Source: Euleptes europaea (Eukaryota > Chordata > Lepidosauria > Squamata > Sphaerodactylidae). Taken from it: a DNA stretch of 64,000 bases. Below the pieces are notes generated by a model. It saw nothing but the letters and a program-made list of their open reading frames with translations, was not told the DNA's origin and made no database searches. Positions 20,701-29,700 of the stretch are shown here, piece by piece. Each line of letters opens with the position of its first letter. Positions within the stretch are counted from its first letter, which is position 1. Location: NCBI RefSeq assembly GCF_029931775.1, contig NC_079318.1, positions 52,834,659 through 52,898,658 on the forward strand, read 5' to 3'. Position numbers and translations under genes: made by a program.

Positions 20701-23700
20701 GCAGTGAGCAGAGTTTCCTGACCTTGAAATGACAGAGGCTGAATTTTGGAGATCTATGCGGAAAACATGTGTTGTATTATTGACCAATGTGTCCTGTCCC
20801 AAAGTTCTTGACCAGCGTAGCTTTGGCACCTAGAAGTCCCCAATTCTAGCTTCTGCCTGTTCAGAAATTCATAGCACATACTGTATAAAGTTGACTGCAT
20901 TTTTAGTCATGTTGTGTGTGTGATGTTTGTGAAGGCCTGTGGCTAACCCAGTTTATGAGAAATATGTAATGTTTGCCTTCCATTGTTTATCCCCACTACA
21001 GGCATTGCCCTTTACCCAGGCAAGGCTGAACTGCTGACCTGTAAGCATCATTACTATGATTATATTTTGCCTCTGATCAACCCGGGTCAGCCAGGAGAAA
21101 TTGAATGCACTATTCAAAGAGTCAACTACACTGATCCCTTTACTAATCGAACCAAGGTAATAATTCAAGTGAACAACCAAACTCCAAAGACACCGTTGAT
21201 GTTCCACTGCTATGAAACTTTCTCAGCTTTGTTTTTGTTCTTTGCCAAGATGTTTGAAACACCTTAGCGAGTTGATCATGGTCAGTTAATACTTTAGGTA
21301 AATAAAATAGAAGTGGAAAAAAGTCCTTTGCTGATGCATAAGGGAAATCTACTTAATGATGTCTACATTTGCCTAATATTGAGGCTGAAGAATACTGCGC
21401 ATGAGGGTGACAAACCCACAAGTTTAAATGCAAGTCTGCCCAAATTGCATGTAAAAAGGAGAATGAAAGGGGCCCACAGGCAGAAATGTGGGGGGGGGGG
21501 CTTCCCCCATTGCCTACCACTCTTAATATTTCCTACATGAGCTCTAATACTGGAGCAGAGCCTGGCTGGGAGACATAGTATTGGGGTTGGGAGGGAGAAC
21601 CACAGGCATGAGAACCACAGGCATCTCACACTCAATCCTGTAGCTTTTTAAGTTACTGCCCCTCCCCCCCCTCCTCACTTCTCATAGCAATGGGATGGGC
21701 CCACGTTTAAAGACAAAGGTCTGGCACCATTACCTGTGGTTAGAGCCTAGGAGGTTACGGCAATGGAATCTTAGGCTGGAGAGAGACTAAACATTTGAAG
21801 TGAAGTGAGGATGGCTCAATAGCACCGTTGCTCCTTGCAGTATGTGATTTGTCCGCCCCACTGTGGACTCTGTTCAGACTGCAGGTTTTGGTGGATTCAG
21901 GCTGAACTTGGAAAGCTTGATTCCTTCCCTTCAGTGGCAGTTTGATTTGCCTATTAGTCCTTTTGCTTGGAGTGTCACAAATTCCTACACCCTGGTTATG
22001 TGAAAAGACTGACAACTGACACCCTTTTTGTATTGAATTTAACAGGAAATGACACTGCATTTTTATTATTATTTATTTATGTATAGTTTCAATTTAATAC
22101 CCCGCTCTTCCCGACCGAGACTGGACTCAGAGCTGTTTAGGTATATGGGGGAGTGGGTTATGTTTATTTTAGACCCAAGAAAATGTCTTTTCCCTGACTT
22201 GATCTAGTGATAAGCTGACTTTTGGCTTCCTTTTGTGAACTCTTCGCATGTGTCTTCTGTGCTCCTCGTGCTCATAGAAACATGCTGTGATTGTCCAAGG
22301 GCCTCGTGAAGTGAAGAAACGAGAACTGGTGTTCATGCAGTTCCACCTAAATGAGACGGACCAGGATTTCAGTGCAATAGACTACCTTCTCTTTTCCTCT
22401 TACCAAGAATTCCTCAACAGGTATAGTCATGTTTTCTATCCAATAAAAACACAAAGGCTTTGTTCCAGCTGTGCACAGCTGGTGCTTGTGGGTCTCCATT
22501 CCCGGCTACATCAAGATGCATCTTGCCAATTCACCAGGACCCAGTGAGCATTGCAGTGCAGATGGGGTTGCACAGCTGTAGTTGTGTAATCTGTGTGCAC
22601 ATGGCTGTACCTTGCTGAATCGATGATAAACTGAAATATATATCTCTGATTCACACATTTCCTACACAAAATGACATTTTATTGGTCCAAAACCATGAAA
22701 CCTTGCGTTGGCATCTCCAATATGTTGATCTGCGGCCTGCGAGCCACGCTTGTTGCGTGCTGTTTCTTGCGTGCTGTTTCAGAGGGAGAGTGGGGCTGGG
22801 TTTTGTGGAGTCAGCCCGTGTGGCACAGCAGGGATTGTTCAACTGCAAACACCTGGATTATTGTCCCTCCTCGGGTGCATCTACAGCGGGATATTCTTTT
22901 ATTCCAGTTTAGCTGTTGTGATGTCCCTAAAAATCTTAGGAATTATAGTTTGGTGACAGTGTTGAAAATTTTGTGCTAGGGATATCCAGTCCCTCCCTCC
23001 CTCCCTACTATTCCAGGAGTATCTTGGGGAGAAGAAATGGTATTAAGCCATTTAAAGCCGGTGGCAAGGAAATGCCCTTTGTTCCCCAGGATTCCATTTA
23101 ACACTGACCTAGTGTAACCAGCCATGTGGTTAGCAGCTGCCTTTGGATCATAACTGGAGGAGGGCTGGGAAGCAATCCTTTGATGTGCTTGTCCATTTGC
23201 ACCATAATAAGTAAGCAGCATTTGTGTGTGTGTGCATGTAGAAATTCTATCCCTCTAGGAAACAAAAGCAGCATGCAGTACCTTTCGTTAGGCTGCAAAA
23301 AGAACCTTTAACTAAGCATTCTGAGTAAAATGCTGCATCTAAGTGAATTCTGGGCAATCTGCTGCTTAGAAGCTTTCCATATAAATTAAGCTTGCTGTGA
23401 ATCATACTTCAGAATCCACATGTTGTCTTTTGGGGGGTTTTCACATTGGCTGCTGTGGTAACCTATAATTAGCCTGTATGGAAAGGCTTTTCAAAACGAT
23501 TAAGAGGCTGGCCAGGCTGGTAATGGAGCTAAAAGCTCTTGCAAATGTAGTCGATGGAAGCTTTCATTCCTGCTTAATCACATTTCCATCAGAAGCTTCC
23601 TCACATACGGTAAGTCACTTCTGTGGAAATTCAAAATTTCCACTTGGCAGTAATATTGTAAAAGAATCTTTCCAGATTTTTTTTAATAGTGCACAACTAT

Positions 23701-26700
23701 AATTCAGTTGTTGGTGATATTTTAATGGTCTTTTATGCATGGGAATTTTACCTTGGGTTCGACACTCCCTCGACCCACACTTTTCTGATCTGAATTCTCA
23801 AAATCCTATGCACGGTGGTTGTTTGCTCTGAAGAAAGACCTGGAGTATCAGGAGTAAGCTTCCCTGCCCCTTGAAAACGCTGCTTTGTAATTGGCTGTAG
23901 TCTGCAAAGGAACATACTAAAAGGAATGACAGGATTGCCCACTGGAAACAATTGGAGAAGTTTGAAAGGCCCATTGAAGATCATGGGCGCCAGGACTGCC
24001 AATTGACTGGCATGGGCTCCATTTAAATATATTACAGCACAAATACAGTTGCAAAGAAAATGTGGAATGGATTTTCCATTAAAGTCACTTGGCCCAGATA
24101 GACTACTCTGGCACTGGATTGACAGCCCCCAAAGTGCACCGTCATTCCACTCTGGGGGCTGTCATTCCAGTCCCAGAGCACAGATTCTGTTCCCTGGGAC
24201 TATTATTCCACTCTGAGTAAGCAGGAACCGTTCCATGCTTTTGTGGTCAAGAGATCTGCAGCATCCCCTATTTCCCTGGCAAGTGGCCTGTAGCGGAATC
24301 CCTTCCAAGACAAGAGGCCTGCCCTTGTGCATACACGCACAGTTACCACTAACTTCTACAGTGTGTAATCTGCTTTCTTTTTGAGTCTTCCAAGTAGGAG
24401 GGCAGAGGAGAGGTAGGAAAGGATTCATGGCTCAGCTTGGTGGGCCTTTCAGTAAGGAGGAATTCCCTACAGCTGGAAGCAAACTCTCATCCCCTCTAGC
24501 ACCAGGATATTGATGGGCTGGCATAGTCTGAGAACTGGGTCACGTTGTTGGTGACCAGGCACTGGTTCATTACTTAGCAATGGAAACTATATACATTTCT
24601 CAGAAAGGCCAGTCACAGGGGTTATGGTGTCTGCCTTGGAAGAATGGGAAATTTAGTTCATGTGTTGTGGAATAAGTTTGAAAGCTGCAACACTACTTTC
24701 CTGTTGTTGGTGCATTTGGTTACAATTTTGCTCAAAAATGTATCTGCAGGGGTTAATTTCTGGTACAGTCCTTAATAGCAAGGGGGACTTGTAAGTCAGT
24801 GTTAGAGCAAAGGCCAAGAGTACATACATTTCCAGATCCACTCTTGAGTGGTGGGCAGCCTGAGGGAGAGACATTCGCAGGGTATAAAATATGGGGCCAG
24901 AAAGACCAGCACGCTAGCTCAGTATAAGGTAGCTTGATATCTAAGGCAACCTAAATGTCTCCTCCCAGTTTCAGATGCATCAGAACGAACTGTGGTAATA
25001 GAAAATAGCTTCTAGTCACCCTCGAGGAACACTCAGATCAATATCATGTCAATTTGATTTGGTTTATTTGCGGGGAATGTTCATTTGGACCCTTATTGAT
25101 TCCCACTTAATATTTTTTTAAAGCAAAATTTCAGAGTGGGCCTCATGTAGCAAATTACAAAAGGTGGTGTATTACAAAGCTAAGAATAATGTAGGTACTC
25201 AGAGAACTTTAGGTACGTTATCATCTCGGCACTCTTTATTCAATCAGCTAAGTTGAGGCAGTATATCCACCTCCATGATGCTACTTGGATGTCCTTGGAT
25301 GTCATAACTGAACTGCAGTTTGAACAAGAAACATCCATACTTCTAAGCTATGATATTATACCAAGCAAAGCTCATTTTTTAAAAAGATGGCAGTCAGTTT
25401 TATTTTTTAGATTAGAGGTCTTAAAAAGATAAATGGATGGTTAATTATCATAAGCTAGCAATCTACACTTGAACACATGAAGCTGCCTTATACTAAACCA
25501 GACGCTTGGTCCATCAAAGTCAATATTGTCTACTCAGACTGGCAGCAGCTCTCCAGGGTCTCAGGCAGAGGTCTTTCACATCACCTCCTTGCCTAGTCCC
25601 TTTAACTGGAGATGCCGGGGATTGAACCTGGGACCTTCTGCATGCCAAGCAGATGCTCTACCACTGAGCCACGGCCCCTCTAAAATTATGTAAAATTATG
25701 CAGGTTTGGTGCATACTTCTGGCCACATAATGAAGAATGAGGTATGTGTGTGTGTACACATGAAGCTGCCTTACACTGAATCAGAATCTTGGTCCATCAA
25801 AGTCAGGGCAGTCTACTCAGACTGGCAGTGGCTCTCCAGGGTCTCAGGTCTTTCTCATCACATCGTAGAGGGTGTCCTCCACGGTTCTTTCACCACAATC
25901 CTCATGAAGAGTTCTGGAGAACTCTTGTTTTACAAATGAGGTTGCAGGAAGGGGCCTCAGTGGGCTATAATGCCATAGCGCCCACCATCCAGAGCAGCCA
26001 TTTCCTCCAGGGGAACTAATCTCTCTAGTCTGGAGATCAGTTGTAATTGCATGGCTTTTGTTTTTGGTGAGTTGTTCTTTTTTGTTTGTTTTTTTGAACC
26101 AAGATGGCTGCCTAGAACCTCATGTAATTGTCCCTGAGGAAATCAGAGTTTCCCAGTTCTTGAGATGACCATATAGCGTATTGGTGAGTGTTAACTGAAA
26201 GTGAAGTTGTGGAATGCTGACTAATAGAGAACTGAGATCAAATTCATGCGCACGTTAAGGAGGTTAACAGTGCCCTGGGGCTATTGTAACCTCCCTCTCC
26301 CTATCAACTTGCATGAAAACAGTATTCAGCCTATTTTTAAACAGAGCTTGAGTAGTGGCCAGCTTTGCACCACAAAGCTATTCTTTAGAGAAAAACAGGC
26401 AATGTGTGTACACACACACACACACACCTCATTCTTCATTATGATATCAAAGGTTTTAAATTCAAATATTGGATTAGACATACTGTGTAGACACATTATT
26501 CTATTTTTGAGAAACTTGCTCTTGGAGACCAGAGCTTGGGCAAGAGCTTGCCATTTAATCCAGCAATTAAAAATATGGAACGGAATTATTCATCATAATT
26601 GGCAGTCTCTCCCTTTGAGCGCTGATGAATACAGAGGGACTGTTCTTCGGAGTGTCCCACCAAGTATTTTGGGTACTACTTCAACTAAGCTGTGATGTCC

Positions 26701-29700
26701 CCCTATTTTTTTGATCTGGGAAGGTTCTGGGGGAGTAATTTAGTCATCCATATTCAAGCCCCCCTCGAGGTCCTTTTGTGGTCATTGCTGTGAAGGAGAC
26801 AAACAAGCAAATACTTTGTGGAAACTCAGGCCTGTGAAATCTTGCAGTGGTTCCCCCCCACATTAAGGTAATGAATCCTGCGTAGCAAAGTGTATTTGAC
26901 TTTTCCCTTCGCAGATGAGATTGAGTCAATTGCACATATATTATGGAACTGTGAATTTTAACAGGGATGTTAGGATTCATCTAATTCTACCTTTGCTGGC
27001 CAGGTTTCATGAGTAGTTCTTTTAGATATGCTAGCACTTCAATGGCAAATTTTCTACTTGAAGATAAGAATATCGCTGTCTCATACACAGTGGCAAAGCT
27101 CTGTTGCAATGCTATCTAAATAAGAAGATCGCTTCTGGCACAAGAGACAGCCCGATGAATGTTAGGGTAATTGTATTGTATTATTGCAATTGTTATGCTG
27201 GTCATTGACTGTATTTAATAAATGATGACGACTTTTCCCATGCCTCACTGCAGTCATAACCAGTCAGAATTCATGAAGAGGTGTGAGAGCTCCTACTCCA
27301 GCTGGAAATTCTCTGGTGGTTTTCGAACCTGGGTCAAAATGTCTTTGGTGAAAACAAAAGAAGAAGATGGCAGGGAGACGGTTGAATTCAGACAGGAGGT
27401 AAAAAGGCCTAATGCGGCTTCTCAGCTGTGTTGGGCAACAAGGATATCTGTCGCTGTTCACCAATCCAGGGGGTGCCTTTCCTGCAGCCGAGCTTTGCTA
27501 AGGGAAACAGGTCTAAAGGCTTATCAGGTTGGACAAAGGGTATAGAACAACTAAGAGTGCCAACTCCACACAGAGAAATTCCTGGAGATTTGAGGGTGGA
27601 GCCTGGGGAGTGAAAGGTGAAAGAAGGGGCCTCAGCAGGATATAGTGCCACAGAGCCCACCCTCCAAAGTAGCCATTTCCTCCAGAGGAATTTGTCTCTG
27701 TAGTCTGGAGATCAGTTGTAATTCTGGGAGATTTTCAGGTCCCACCTGGTGGCTGGCAACCCTAAGCCCAACTTTAGTGGTTTCATGATTCTGCATTCTC
27801 TCTCTCTCTCTCCCCCTCCATTGTATACACAGTTCACTTCTCTGAGCAGGAAGAAGTACATTGCCAGTGCTACAAAGTGTAGTTGCCCTTGAATGAGAGA
27901 GAACAGGAGGTTAACAATGTCTTCGTCATCTGCTTATATATAAATATAAAAACACATCCCTTTAAAGGTCTCAAACTAAGTCTACATCAGATTCCCATGA
28001 CAGGCAGCTCTACCTGCTTTAGCCAACTCCAGCAAAAACACAGAGCTGTAAGTACAAATTGCGGCTGACGTTTCTTTGCCTTTCTTGTTCAGGTTGTGGC
28101 ATGCCAAAACCCAGAAAGAGATTTTCAGCCATTAAGGAATATTAAGCCTATTAAACCCTGACCATCCTGCCAGTTACACAGAGCCATAGTAATAGACGCC
28201 TGCGTAAAATGGGATTGCTAAACCTCCTCTCCCACAGACAGAGACCTTTGCGCTTAGTTACTGGTTTAGTGAATTTTGCTAGTGTCCTAATATTAAGCAT
28301 CATATGTGAGACAGAGCAAGTACCTGAGGCTTGGATGTCAAAGCCCAAGAAAACCTCTGCTGTTTGGGCCGGTGGCTAGTGAGTAAAGGGGCATATTGCA
28401 GAGAAGACCATCTCAGAGACTTTGGGGGTGGGATTGGTGGTTTGATTTGTTTCTTGGGAACTGTGTATGAGTTCGCAAGCCCTGAACTGGGGATGCGGGG
28501 CCACCTGACACAGATCTTGGGACTCCTCGGTTCCAGAGCCTCCTACCACCCCTCAGAAGTCCATGGCAAATCATCACCACATGCTATCCTAAATGTTTTG
28601 TAGACGTAGGTCCTTTTCATGCTGGAGGTGAAAGCCTGTAGGTCATAGCAGTGCTGACAATGACAGAGCGAAAAAAATAAAGCTAATTGTTACTCAGCTT
28701 GACATTTGGAAATGAAGCTTCTGCCAAGTTAGTGGCATTCGGCAGCTGTGAGCAGCAGGAAACCATTCATTTTGTGTGCTTGAGTGCACATTGCCTGCTT
28801 TAGAAGCCACGCATGCTTCAGTCTACAGCTGTAGCTTATTTAGAAGGAACAATTGGTCCTTGGGAGGGACCTCTCCCCCTACCTACATCCTTCTTTCTAG
28901 AAGTAGCTACCATGTATGGAACGTTAGAGGCCAAGAATGCTTGAGATGAGAAAGTCGTCCCAAAATAAGAGTCCAGAAAAGAATATAGAAGGATCCACCG
29001 CACTTCAGTGCCCCCAAATCAGGTTTTGTATTATAGGTATAATGCCATTTTCTTGGTGGCAGGATCAAGTAAGATCGGTGATGAGCCTATAATTGAAAAA
29101 GTTATCTAGTACCAGGAAAAAAGCAATAAAGATGTGACATATAGCTAGTGTGATCAAGTTGAACCAATTTTGTCCAAGCGTAAGAGATAAAGATGGACAC
29201 CTTCTTTCAAGTGTGAAATATTTACCTCTGCTAAACTCATTGTCCCTAGGTGAGGCAGGTTTACCAGATGACAACCTGGAGTGGTGTTCTGCATCTTTAA
29301 CAGCACCCTTCAACCATCCTTCCTCTTGTTCCTTGGCCTGCCTGCCGTTCAGGCCTAGAGTACAGCACATTCTAGACCCCTCTTCACAGCAGCCACTACA
29401 CACAAGGGGGGCAGGGGAAGAAGACAAGAAAAAAGAGGCCATGACTGCTTTCCTTTGCTTGGGGTAGAACTAGACTTTAAGCTCAAAATAAGTCACCCCC
29501 TGCCCCACCCCTTTCCCTCCCTCCAAAAGAAGTTTATAGATGGGGCACTAGGAATCCTGTTCCTTGCCTTCACAATTTTTTCCAAACTGAATGTGTGCAC
29601 ACCTTATCACTGTTCCTCCTACAAGATGCCCTGTTTGATTTGAGGCAATAATGAAGCAGGGTAGGGGCAAGAATGCCTTCCCCCGCAGTTTCTTATTTCA

